Assembly (NCBI GenBank): GCA_944383895.1
Contig: CALWRH010000013.1
Span: forward strand, 1 to 55,847
Reading direction: 5' to 3'
Length of the DNA stretch: 55,847 nucleotides
Source of the DNA: an uncultured Christensenellaceae bacterium
GTDB lineage: Bacteria; Bacillota; Clostridia; Christensenellales; UBA3700
In this document: positions 45,671 through 54,702 of the stretch, one piece after another
Layout of the letters: each line of letters starts with the position of its first letter
How positions within the stretch are numbered: the stretch's first letter is position 1
Notes under the pieces: model-generated
The model's database searches: none
Told to the model about the DNA's origin: nothing
Seen by the model: the letters and a program-made list of their open reading frames with translations, nothing else
Program-made: the position numbers and the translations under genes

Positions 45671-45946
45671 CGCAGAGAGGGATATTCGCTCAGAATCCTG
45701 TTGCGAAAAGCGATAGTGGTTGCAGGTCGCGAAAGCAACCGCACCGCGCTATTGTTTCGCTCAGGAACTGTTTGAAAAAACGATAGTTTCTGAATACCGC
45801 GAAAGCAACCGCTTGCAGCGGATTGCCGTAAGGAGCGGAGCGACGGAATAGCGAAACGCGCAGAGAGGTATATTCGCTCAGAATCCTGTTGCGAAAAGCG
45901 GTAGAAGTTGCATGCCGCGAAAGCAACCGCTTGCAGCGGATTGCCG
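45671..45946. repeat. Cluster of three degenerate non-coding repeat units
   Basis: Copy 1 (45671-45742) and copy 3 (45859-45930) match at 66 of 72 positions by hand alignment. The middle, more divergent copy (about 45758-45828) shares CGCTCAG, CGATAG and the 3' part GCGAAAGCAACCGCTTGCAGCGGATTGCCG, which copy 3 also carries to 45946. No long frame covers them. They lie exactly where the GC-richer backbone gives way to the AT-rich island. Confidence 0.8.
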
Positions 45947-46004
45947 AACCCTGTCAACGCTGCGCTTATGACAAGGCTTCTGAGAATCCCTTTCTCAGTG
46001 CAAA

Positions 46005-46042
46005 AAAGCAACTTTATCCGAGGGTTCAAATAAAGTTGCTTT
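46005..46042. terminator. Long perfect hairpin at the island edge
   Basis: AAAGCAACTTTAT (46005-46017) and its complement 46030-46042 with a 12-base loop. Read on the minus strand the stem is followed by TTTTTT-like sequence and resembles a terminator, though no minus-strand gene ends here. A smaller hairpin CTGAGA/TCTCAG lies just upstream. Confidence 0.5.
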
Positions 46043-46098
46043 GGCGCCACGCGAGAGTTAATTTAAGAACTCTATTTATTAATTTTCTTTATTGAATA

Positions 46099-46127
46099 TT
46101 GAACGATTAAAAATAATTTGCTATAAT
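46099..46127 (+). promoter_or_regulatory. Promoter of the OLD-type gene
   Basis: TTGAAC (46099-46104), 17 bases, TATAAT (46122-46127), start near 46134. Confidence 0.85.
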
Positions 46128-46156
46128 TATTTCAACAAGTATGGGGGAAAAGATAT

Positions 46157-48277
46157 ATGGATTTAATTGGAATCAGCATATTAAATTATAAATCAATAAA
46201 AAAAGCAATTTATTTAGAAATGCCGAAGGAGAAAGGAGTAATAACTTTTATAGGTAAAAACGGCTCCGGAAAAACCAATCTTTTACAAGCAATAAAAAGG
46301 ATATTGCTAAAATCAGATTATTTGGGAGAAAAATCTCCGATTGAAGGAAAATACGTTTTGTCGATTTCGGAAAAAGAAAAGCAGGAGTATTTTTCCGCAA
46401 TAGATTTCAATAAGATTTCTGATAAAATAGAAGTAAGTTTTTCCGCAAAAGAGCCGAACGTTAAAAAAGTCGTTGTTCCTCCGATTAAAATAGTTGTAAA
46501 GAAGTATAAAGAAAAGTTAACAAAAATAATTAAAGAATTAAAGAAAGCAAGTCGATCTTATATTGAAGATTTGCAAAAGATAGAGATGTCTTACAGTAAA
46601 AGACAGTTGATAGGATTGAAAGTTTCTGATAAGAACGGAAGCATAAGTTATATTGATAAAAACAGGATAGAAGATGTCTGTGATAGGGTGGAAAAGCAAA
46701 TTAAAGAGATCAATAAGTTCTTGAATGAAAATTTTGAAAAAGATAATATTATTTTTGAAGAACACAAGGTTTATTATGATTCCCCGTATCTGACGCCAAT
46801 ACAGTTTTATCAAATAGAGGAAGAAGATATTTCGTTCAGCCCGATAATCGCCGATATTTTAAAATTGGATGCGGCAGGCATTGAGGAAATTAACCGTAAA
46901 TTAAGACAAGAAATTCATAAAATAAACAGCTTGCTCAATCAAGACTATGAAAAAATTAGAAAGTGCCTGGCATCTTTTGAAGAAATACAACAGGAAATGA
47001 AAAGACTTTTCTTTGAAAAAGAAGAGCAATATTATGAACAAGCAGAGGAAATAGAGGAAAAATACAATAAATTTTGTTTGTCGGTAAAAGATGCTATTTT
47101 TAGAACAGGATATTTCATTGACAATGAAACATCGTTGTTATTTTATCAGCAAGATAGTTTTTCTGTTTCGAGAAGAATTGATTTCATTTACGAAAGAAAT
47201 CCAATTATTTTGGCTATTCATAACTTTTTAAATAATTCAAATCTATATAAACAAAATGAATCTGTTTTGGAAATCAATAAAATTTCTTTAACAAGATTAA
47301 AAATACTTGAAAAGGCAGTAAACGATGTTTTTCTGAAAAGTTTGGTGGCGAATTTCGACAAACGCGAGATTAACGGGTTTGAAACGGAATTTACCGATAA
47401 AGGGATAAATCTTTTTGTTTTGGAAAAAACCGGAGAAAGGGTAGATTTTAATTTGACAAGCTTAGGCAGAAGATGGTATTTGACATATAGTTTCATTAAA
47501 AATGTTATAAAATCGGGGGAAGTGTTGTTTATTGATGAACCGGCAGCATTTTTGCATCCTGAGGCACAAATTGAGTTTAGAGAAGATTTAGAAAATTTGA
47601 CGCAAAAAGGGGTATTAGTCTTTATCACTACACATAGTCCGTATATGATTCCTGATAATTGGAATTACGTTTTTAATGTTAATATGACGAGTCAAGGGAC
47701 ACAATTATTATCGTTTAAAGACGAAACTGATTTGTGTCAAACTATTAATACGGAACTTGGTATATCAAGGACTAACGATATTTTATTTAATTTATCTAAA
47801 ACGATATTATTTGTAGAAGGAATTTCTGATGAGACGTGTATAAAAAAATTTGCAAGTAAATTAGGATATGATTTGTCAGATTATTATGTGTTTACTTGTC
47901 ATGGTTCGTCAATTTTAGCATTGGCATATTTGTGTATAAAACAAAATATCAAATTTAAAGCTTTGCTTGACAGAGATAATAAGAATAAAAATGAAGAGTG
48001 GTTAAATTATCATCGCGGCTATGACGAATACATAAAAATAGTTACAGAAAATGAAAACTGTGTTTTTACTCCAGAAAAAGGTAAAGAAGGAAGTCTTGAG
48101 GACTGTTTTGCCGAAGAAGATAAAAGAAGATATTTCTATGAAAAGGCTTATTCTAACGGGAATAAAAAGATGAAGATAGGTTACAGAGAGGTGGAAGACG
48201 GAGAAGTATTTACGCTAGAGACGTTAAATAATTTTGATAATATATTATCTGATCTTAAAATACCGAAAATGAAATAA
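46157..48277 (+). CDS. OLD-family ATPase/TOPRIM nuclease
   Basis: 706 residues. An SMC/RecF-like ATPase with Walker A GKNGSGKTN (33-41) and Walker B VLFIDEPAAFLHPEAQ (D460, E461), split by a long helical coiled-coil section (about 100-330). The C-terminal TOPRIM domain shows E554 in FVEGISDE and the D605-x-D607 pair in LLDRD, the metal-binding set of OLD nucleases. By family such proteins are ATP-regulated DNA nucleases of anti-phage systems, either alone or with a helicase as in Gabija; no UvrD-like helicase is adjacent. GGGGGA precedes the ATG. Codon use is AT-rich, unlike genes before 45.6 kb. A 128-base gap with a separate promoter divides it from the next operon, so it may or may not be part of the same system. 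Confidence 0.88.
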   Translation: MDLIGISILNYKSIKKAIYLEMPKEKGVITFIGKNGSGKTNLLQAIKRILLKSDYLGEKSPIEGKYVLSISEKEKQEYFSAIDFNKISDKIEVSFSAKEPNVKKVVVPPIKIVVKKYKEKLTKIIKELKKASRSYIEDLQKIEMSYSKRQLIGLKVSDKNGSISYIDKNRIEDVCDRVEKQIKEINKFLNENFEKDNIIFEEHKVYYDSPYLTPIQFYQIEEEDISFSPIIADILKLDAAGIEEINRKLRQEIHKINSLLNQDYEKIRKCLASFEEIQQEMKRLFFEKEEQYYEQAEEIEEKYNKFCLSVKDAIFRTGYFIDNETSLLFYQQDSFSVSRRIDFIYERNPIILAIHNFLNNSNLYKQNESVLEINKISLTRLKILEKAVNDVFLKSLVANFDKREINGFETEFTDKGINLFVLEKTGERVDFNLTSLGRRWYLTYSFIKNVIKSGEVLFIDEPAAFLHPEAQIEFREDLENLTQKGVLVFITTHSPYMIPDNWNYVFNVNMTSQGTQLLSFKDETDLCQTINTELGISRTNDILFNLSKTILFVEGISDETCIKKFASKLGYDLSDYYVFTCHGSSILALAYLCIKQNIKFKALLDRDNKNKNEEWLNYHRGYDEYIKIVTENENCVFTPEKGKEGSLEDCFAEEDKRRYFYEKAYSNGNKKMKIGYREVEDGEVFTLETLNNFDNILSDLKIPKMK

Positions 48278-48345
48278 TTAATAGAGTGCAAAAATGAAGT
48301 CAATAACAGTATTTAATTAAAAGTTATTTAATTGATATAATAATA

Positions 48346-48374
48346 TTGAATGCTATAAATTTTTATGATATAAT
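48346..48374 (+). promoter_or_regulatory. Extended -10 promoter of the GHKL-PRTase-receiver operon
   Basis: TTGAAT (48346-48351), 17 bases, TGA-TATAAT with the hexamer at 48369-48374. The start near 48381 is 25 bases ahead of the ATG at 48406. Confidence 0.82.
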
Positions 48375-48405
48375 CATAATAGTTATAAGTTTTAGGTGTG
48401 GGGAA

Positions 48406-50850
48406 ATGGCATATAAATCAAAAGAAAAAATAAAACATATTTGTATAATTAACGTAGACGGTAAAAATAGTGCGATTTGCGAATTGCAAAAGTTGTTAGA
48501 TAGTATTATAAGTGAATATGAAAATCCTTCAAAAAACATTAATATAAATAGTGAATTTAAAAATCTACAGTTTATATTAAGAGAAATTTCTGAAATCGAT
48601 CATAACGGAGAGGTAAAGGACTATTCAGTTGATGATAATAAATATACTGAATTATTACAATTATCTCAAAATCAAGGAATTTATGATAATACAGAGACTT
48701 GGATTAAATTCCATTACAAAAGAAATATCAAAATAAAAAAGTGCGATCAGAATCATTACGATAAGAAAAAAGAGAATTTTAAAATAATTATTAATGTAGA
48801 TTATCTTCCGAATATGCAAAGTGATGAGTTTTCGGGTAAATTTAACGACCAGTGTGATCCGCTTTTCATGCAATATCTATTATTGCTAGTGCAAAAACTT
48901 AATAACAATGAATTTAATTATTTGGTTGTAGTTCGTGATAAGAGTTTGGAGAAGGAAGAACGAAATGATCATTATTTTCAGATTAGACAATCTTTGCGTG
49001 TTTATCATGAAAAATTTTCAAATATTATAGATTATTTTTTTTATGATGATGGTGACGGCATTAAGCATATGTATAGAGTAAATAATGATAATGAAGGGAA
49101 AGGAATTGAACCTGATGGAATAAACGGAAAGAAAAAGAAAGAACAAAAGGAAGAGCATTTCGGCAGGATTTTTCCTTTTATTCCTTTAACAAAAGATATA
49201 TATGGTGATTTGGTTCAAATTAAGGACAAGGATGGAAAAAGCATCAAAATTCTTAAAGACGTCTATAATGAATTTTTGCAATATATTAAAAAGGAAAGCG
49301 GGGCTGATATAGATACAGTATTTTTAACAGATAAAAATAATTCTGACAATTTGTTAACGCAACTAATATTTATTTATACGTTGTATTATATTTGTAAAAG
49401 TGAAAAAGACAGTATGGATAAACATCCGACAATGGATGAAAAGCAAAAATATAAAAATGAAATTGTAAACATTCTGAAAAACAAATTACAGATTATACAT
49501 GAGGTTTGTGTTGATTATGCAGAGGGAATTCATCAGTTAATAGAAAATGCAATAGTACACTCAATTCACAAGAGTTCAGAAAGAAGTCAGGACGGATGCG
49601 GTGTATTTACTTTGAGAATAAGAAAAAAAGAAGATAGTAAATATTTATCCGATGACGTTAAAAACGAAGACGTCTTTAAGAATACGAAATTTTTTATGGA
49701 ACTTTATGTCACGGATCTGTCTTATGTCGGGGACTATAAAGGTATAGTTGAAAAATTCAAAGAAAACGTAAAAAGACGCGATGTTAAAGGAGAGTATAAG
49801 GATAAATTTAAAGATTTAGAGTTGGTTCAGCTTTTTGGAGCTAAGCAAAGTGATGATTTAGAAGAGTATTTTAATAATGCAAAAAACATTGCTTTTCACT
49901 TTGGACTGCAAATTTTGGCAAATACTGTTGAATTGAGTAAGGGATATATGTTTGTCAGGAGCGGGAATGAAGATGAAAGACTCGGAATTGATATAAGTCA
50001 ATGTATTTATGAAAACAATAGCGAAATTTCAATTAAAGATAAAAAAAAGAAAATTGAAGAAAAGAAGAATATCTATAAGGTCTCTAATAATTTTGAATGG
50101 CATGACGGTACGGCATACATCATATATTTCCCCATCGCTTTGAGAGAAGAGATCTCAAATGTCGACATTCCGGCAGTTGAAATAAATAACGATACAAATA
50201 TGGGGCAAGACGATGAAAAAATAGTATATTTATTTAAAAACTTGTCGATTTCGGATGTACGCGAAGAAATAAGAGAAATTATGAATAAAGATATACCCAA
50301 AAAAGAAAAACTAGTTGGGATATTGAGCAAAATTTTATCAATTAATAAGTGTAAAGAAGACAAGATTCCGGTTATAGATTGCTTGCAACTGCACAAGATT
50401 ATCAAGGATTCTATCAAAAATGCTGGAAAAGAAGATTCGGGGAATGAGGTAGACAAAAAAATAACAGACATTTTGGATCAACTTTCTCAATATAACCTGT
50501 ATGAGATTTTAGCAAAGGCAATATTCCGTTTTATTGCAGAAGAGAAAGAACAGAAAAGGACAATAGCTGTTATAAATGTGGAAGACAGATATAAGGTGAT
50601 CCATTTGTTAAGGCAGTTTATGTTATTTTACAGAAGGGGCGAAAGCGAATTGATAAAATGGAAGAGTATATTTATTGTAGATAAGGAAGCTGAGTTAGAC
50701 GTTTTGCTTTTCGATTCAATTGATAGGATGGCAGAGAGTATGTATATCAGCCAGCTGACAGGTGGGCTTGACGGTAAAGCTATGGAAATAATCAGATATT
50801 TTGCAGATAGCAGAACTAACAGGGGGAAAAGTGATGTCAGACATGAATAG
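48406..50850 (+). CDS. Large protein with a predicted GHKL (histidine-kinase-type) ATPase domain
   Basis: 814 residues, not recognised as a named family. About residues 370-575 show the GHKL pattern: N-box QLIENAIVHS (E380, N381), D437 in LYVTDLS as the G1 aspartate, HFGLQI (about 498) in the G2 place, and the closing strand HDGTAYIIYFPI (about 566) as seen at the end of many GHKL domains. There is no HisKA histidine box. The N-terminal 340 residues and C-terminal 240 residues (with IAVINVEDRYKVIHLLRQF) are of unknown fold. The ATG at 48406 follows AGGTGTGGGG; the in-frame extension upstream is the promoter. Overlaps the next gene by 17 bases. By analogy a nucleotide-driven switch in a conflict system, which is inference. 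Confidence 0.7.
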   Translation: MAYKSKEKIKHICIINVDGKNSAICELQKLLDSIISEYENPSKNININSEFKNLQFILREISEIDHNGEVKDYSVDDNKYTELLQLSQNQGIYDNTETWIKFHYKRNIKIKKCDQNHYDKKKENFKIIINVDYLPNMQSDEFSGKFNDQCDPLFMQYLLLLVQKLNNNEFNYLVVVRDKSLEKEERNDHYFQIRQSLRVYHEKFSNIIDYFFYDDGDGIKHMYRVNNDNEGKGIEPDGINGKKKKEQKEEHFGRIFPFIPLTKDIYGDLVQIKDKDGKSIKILKDVYNEFLQYIKKESGADIDTVFLTDKNNSDNLLTQLIFIYTLYYICKSEKDSMDKHPTMDEKQKYKNEIVNILKNKLQIIHEVCVDYAEGIHQLIENAIVHSIHKSSERSQDGCGVFTLRIRKKEDSKYLSDDVKNEDVFKNTKFFMELYVTDLSYVGDYKGIVEKFKENVKRRDVKGEYKDKFKDLELVQLFGAKQSDDLEEYFNNAKNIAFHFGLQILANTVELSKGYMFVRSGNEDERLGIDISQCIYENNSEISIKDKKKKIEEKKNIYKVSNNFEWHDGTAYIIYFPIALREEISNVDIPAVEINNDTNMGQDDEKIVYLFKNLSISDVREEIREIMNKDIPKKEKLVGILSKILSINKCKEDKIPVIDCLQLHKIIKDSIKNAGKEDSGNEVDKKITDILDQLSQYNLYEILAKAIFRFIAEEKEQKRTIAVINVEDRYKVIHLLRQFMLFYRRGESELIKWKSIFIVDKEAELDVLLFDSIDRMAESMYISQLTGGLDGKAMEIIRYFADSRTNRGKSDVRHE

Positions 50851-53800
50851 TAGTTTGTCAACGCTTAGAAACAGGTTATACAACTTGGAAATAGGCAGCG
50901 AAAACGAAAAAGTTTGGATAAAAAAATTAAAGAATATTTTAGAAGCCGATATTCATCAGAAACCTTTGGGTTGCAAAATTAGCAATACGCACGTAAAAAT
51001 CGGAGAGGTCCATCTCGATACTTTTTACGAAGCTCAGATACTTTTTTCGCATCCGAGATGGGTGAACAGATTCGCTAATTGGTTGTATGAAAAAATCGCA
51101 GTGCCTCAAGATAAAAAAACTTTGGTCATCGGTTATGAAACTTATATTGAACCGGTGTTGGTTGCATTGAAAGATAAAGCAGCAACATCGGGCAGATCTG
51201 TCGATTATTGCTTGTACGAAGAGCCGAAATATATAAGAAGCGAAGTAAAGTCGGAGCAAAAAATAAGATATTTTGAAAAGTTTATTTTGAAAAAGAAAGA
51301 TGTTGACAAGTATAACAAAATAGTGTTTATTTGCGGTATTTCATCGACGTTAAATACTTTTATTAAAATTAAGGATAAATTTCTCGAAGAACTTGAGAAA
51401 TTCAATAAAGACTCAGGAGAAAATAACCCCCCCAAAAAAATAAGTGACAAATTGGAATATCAATATTTAAGTATCATTCACGTGTTACCGAAAACACCAG
51501 AGAACGAATCGGAAACAACACAGGAAAATGGATCCGTACTTAAAATAAGTGATTCTAAAACATTATTTTGGGAATCGGGAAAGAAGACTGCTACGTTAGA
51601 AATAGACAAGAAAAAACTAATCAAATCCCAATACCTTGTTTCGGTAAATTGCACTTGGTATCAAGCGCAAGAGTGTGAGTTGTGTTTTCCGAGTAATAAC
51701 CCTATGGAAGAACGTCCGATTATCGCTACTAGCGAAACTTCCGTTATACCGATACAGATGATCAAGCGGGATTCAGATCAATCGTCGGATAAAAATAATC
51801 GGAAGACGCCATATATCGATTTTTTCAAAAAAAAGAAAGACAGAAATTATATGTATCAGAATTATCTGTATTATAATCATATTGACAGGGAAGATCATCA
51901 TTATAAGTATTATGTCCGAACAGGCAACTTGTTTTATGATATTTATTATGGAAAAGAGTTTGAAAAAGAACGTGCCGCATTTTTGACGTTTTGTGACGAT
52001 ATAAAAAATAGTCTTGGGAATGACAATTCTAAAGAAAAAAGTGACGGCAGACAGAAGACTACTAACAATGAGACTTTTCTTGACGTAATCATTGCGCCGT
52101 CGCATTTTAGCAACGAATTGTTTCCGCATGCGATAAACAGGCACGTTTTTGGAGGTAATGCACACGTTATTGCTTTTGAGCCCAAAAAAGAATATCGTTC
52201 CAATTTTGAGACTAAGTTTTCTAATATAGAATACTTTTTGGAGCAGATCAAAACTAAAAATGATGCCGCTAAGGTTAAGGTGCGGTTCCATTATGTTGAC
52301 GATCAAATAGTTACGGGAAGTACCTTTGCGAGAGCAAAGTCATTGTTATCTTCCCTGATGCGCGGTAATTCTGAATCTTTGGCAGAAAACGTTATAATAT
52401 TCGATCAGGTCATAACTTTTGTCAGCAGAATGTCTGACAAAACGAAAAAAGATTACGTTTGCGATGACAAAAATACAAAAAAAGGCTTTAAGTATGACGT
52501 AAAGAATTACCATTCGTTTATTGATTTTGCTGTACCTTCAATAAGGAATTACGGCGATTCTTGCCCGAGTTGTAATATACGTTATAAAGCACAGGATATA
52601 CTTGAAAGCGCCGCTTTGAAAACGGTAGCAGAATATTGGAGTAAAAAGCATTACGATTACAGGGTTAAATCATTAAAAGAAGCAAAAAATGAAGCAGCAG
52701 GTAACGATGACGAAAAAAGAAGACGTCAATTTCGGCGTTTTGATTGCGAGAATGAACTTTGGACTAAGACCAAATACTGTAATACGGTTGAAGATTATAC
52801 AAAAGTATTTGCTGAATTGTTGAATAGAGGAAGTAAATCTTCCAAAGAGCATATAGAAAAGGCAATTTCCGTATTAAAAGCTATAAGCAGTCCGTTTTTA
52901 TATTATAAAGAAATTTTAAAAAAAGCTGCATTGAAAACCGTTATTGCTTTATTGCATAGTATAATAGAAGATCAAAACATATCTATCGATGAAAAGGTTT
53001 TAGGCAAAAAGATCAACATTGTGTTCAAAGACGAAGAACAAAAGGAAAAGTATAATTTTATCAACATATTGATCAATTGCTTGGCACAAATGGAATCAAC
53101 CTATATATTAAACAAAACTCGAATCAAAACTATATGCAATTTAATGAAAGCATTGAGTAACAAAAGCGGTTGGGAAAAATATTATGATGCAGACGGATAC
53201 TATACCATATTGTTGAATGCATATAAGAGAATAATATGCGGGATTGCCGGAGAACAGAAAAACGACCGATTCAGAATAGAGATTTTAAAATGTATTACTG
53301 ACGAACAACAATCTGAATATAAAGATCTGTTTGAAGCTATGTATTTGGAGAGCATATCGAAAGGGGAATCGTTTCTTCCGGAAGATGATAAGAAAAAAGA
53401 CGAGACGAGATCCGTGCTTGAAAAATATTCCGATGTTTGCACAATATTAAGCAAGCAGAGCGAAAAAATTCAAAGCGTCAAACTGTATTATAAAGATGAC
53501 AGCATGAATTGCTTAAAAGATGAAATTTGGTACATAATTGCAAGTGGTGATAATCAAGAAATAAAAGATGGGTATGTTTTGCGTAAAGAGATTGTTAACG
53601 ACGAACAACAAAAGCTACTGAATGAAATAGGATATTGTGCGGTCGGAGAGAATAAATATATTTTTGATTTGATGTTTTTTACGGATGAATATTGGAGGAA
53701 GAAGGCACAGGAGGAACAAGAGAAGAAGGCACAGGAGGAACAAAAGAAGAAGGTACAGGAGGAACAAGAGAAGAAGGTACAGGTGACAACGAATTTGAGT

Positions 53801-54691
53801 AAACCAACGCCTTATGTTGGAATCACATTTTGTGCAGAGTGTGATCTTTCAGATAAACTTGAAATAATTAGGAAGATTCTTGTAAAAAAATATGAATTGG
53901 CAAAAATGCTCAATGAGGATATAGAAAAGGGTGCAGTTAAATCGGCGATACAAGCAAGGGCATCACAGAAATTAATCAGTGAAGGCAGAGCTGTTTCACA
54001 TAATGAAAGATCAGAATTTTTGAATTCGTTAGTTGAGATAATTGTTGAAGAGGTTGATAAGACGTTGTATAAAAATTCCAACATAAATGAAACAGCAATA
54101 AGCAAAATCGAAACCTTGATAACGATATTATTTGACAATATGATTGCTTATGCTCACAATTTACTTATATTGGCTAAATTTTATGGACAAAAATTCAAGG
54201 TTGATCAGCAACCATTTAAGCGTATGCATTATCAGATGAAGGGGAAAAACCTAATAAAAGCAGTCCTTGAAAAGAATGGTTTTAACATTGAGAAATTCGA
54301 TAGTCTTAATAACGGCATAATCATGTTGGATTTAGATAATGACAAAAAAAAGATTATGGCAGAAGTGTTTTTAGTGGGTATTATATTGAAATTTAGAGAA
54401 AATGCTAAAAACCATGGTGTAAATAATCAATTATACTGTAATATTAATGCCAGGGGGGATTATATGGAAATTATATTTTCTAACGAGATAGGAGAACAAA
54501 ACAGTGTAAGAAGTAAAGGTATGACAAAAAAGTTTTTTGTTGAATTTTTGAATTTATTGGAGAAAGAGAACGGATATGAAATACAAATGTATAAAAAAGG
54601 AAAATATTTTAAATCAAAATTAAAAATATTTAATAAAAAAGAAGAAGAACAAAAATTTTCTAACATGCTTAGTGGGATTGATAAATTATAA
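50834..54691 (+). CDS. Multidomain protein: tandem phosphoribosyltransferase-like segments and C-terminal GHKL-like fold
   Basis: 1285 residues. The first PRTase-like part has LVIGYETYIEP (about 97-107) and VFICGISSTLNTF (about 165-177), where ISSTLNT sits like a PRPP loop. The second has VIIAPSHFSNELFPHAINR (about 420) and a near-canonical PRPP-binding motif VDDQIVTGSTF (488-498). A C-P-S-C (577-580) suggests a zinc site. Residues 956-980 are a short coiled-coil repeat. The C-terminal 100 residues contain FRENAKNHG (E1189, N1190) and EIIFSNEIG, reminiscent of a GHKL N-box and following strands. The start is set by GGGGG seven bases ahead of the ATG at 50834. The family is not recognised; ligand binding to PRPP or a nucleotide is plausible but the catalytic status is unknown. 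Confidence 0.65.
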   Translation: MSDMNSSLSTLRNRLYNLEIGSENEKVWIKKLKNILEADIHQKPLGCKISNTHVKIGEVHLDTFYEAQILFSHPRWVNRFANWLYEKIAVPQDKKTLVIGYETYIEPVLVALKDKAATSGRSVDYCLYEEPKYIRSEVKSEQKIRYFEKFILKKKDVDKYNKIVFICGISSTLNTFIKIKDKFLEELEKFNKDSGENNPPKKISDKLEYQYLSIIHVLPKTPENESETTQENGSVLKISDSKTLFWESGKKTATLEIDKKKLIKSQYLVSVNCTWYQAQECELCFPSNNPMEERPIIATSETSVIPIQMIKRDSDQSSDKNNRKTPYIDFFKKKKDRNYMYQNYLYYNHIDREDHHYKYYVRTGNLFYDIYYGKEFEKERAAFLTFCDDIKNSLGNDNSKEKSDGRQKTTNNETFLDVIIAPSHFSNELFPHAINRHVFGGNAHVIAFEPKKEYRSNFETKFSNIEYFLEQIKTKNDAAKVKVRFHYVDDQIVTGSTFARAKSLLSSLMRGNSESLAENVIIFDQVITFVSRMSDKTKKDYVCDDKNTKKGFKYDVKNYHSFIDFAVPSIRNYGDSCPSCNIRYKAQDILESAALKTVAEYWSKKHYDYRVKSLKEAKNEAAGNDDEKRRRQFRRFDCENELWTKTKYCNTVEDYTKVFAELLNRGSKSSKEHIEKAISVLKAISSPFLYYKEILKKAALKTVIALLHSIIEDQNISIDEKVLGKKINIVFKDEEQKEKYNFINILINCLAQMESTYILNKTRIKTICNLMKALSNKSGWEKYYDADGYYTILLNAYKRIICGIAGEQKNDRFRIEILKCITDEQQSEYKDLFEAMYLESISKGESFLPEDDKKKDETRSVLEKYSDVCTILSKQSEKIQSVKLYYKDDSMNCLKDEIWYIIASGDNQEIKDGYVLRKEIVNDEQQKLLNEIGYCAVGENKYIFDLMFFTDEYWRKKAQEEQEKKAQEEQKKKVQEEQEKKVQVTTNLSKPTPYVGITFCAECDLSDKLEIIRKILVKKYELAKMLNEDIEKGAVKSAIQARASQKLISEGRAVSHNERSEFLNSLVEIIVEEVDKTLYKNSNINETAISKIETLITILFDNMIAYAHNLLILAKFYGQKFKVDQQPFKRMHYQMKGKNLIKAVLEKNGFNIEKFDSLNNGIIMLDLDNDKKKIMAEVFLVGIILKFRENAKNHGVNNQLYCNINARGDYMEIIFSNEIGEQNSVRSKGMTKKFFVEFLNLLEKENGYEIQMYKKGKYFKSKLKIFNKKEEEQKFSNMLSGIDKL
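53705..53782 (+). repeat. Three 24-bp units encoding A/V-Q-E-E-Q-E/K-K-K
   Basis: Units at 53705, 53729 and 53753, differing at a few bases, then a partial GTACAG. The eight-residue charged unit should form an extended helix or coiled coil linking the middle of the protein to its C-terminal domains. Confidence 0.9.
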
Positions 54692-54702
54692 GGAGATTAA
54701 AC

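Noticed and set aside
46018..46040. GGTTCAAAT resembling a tRNA T-loop at a possible integration site
   Set aside because: The flanking bases cannot form the T-stem or acceptor stem, and no anticodon or D arm is present.
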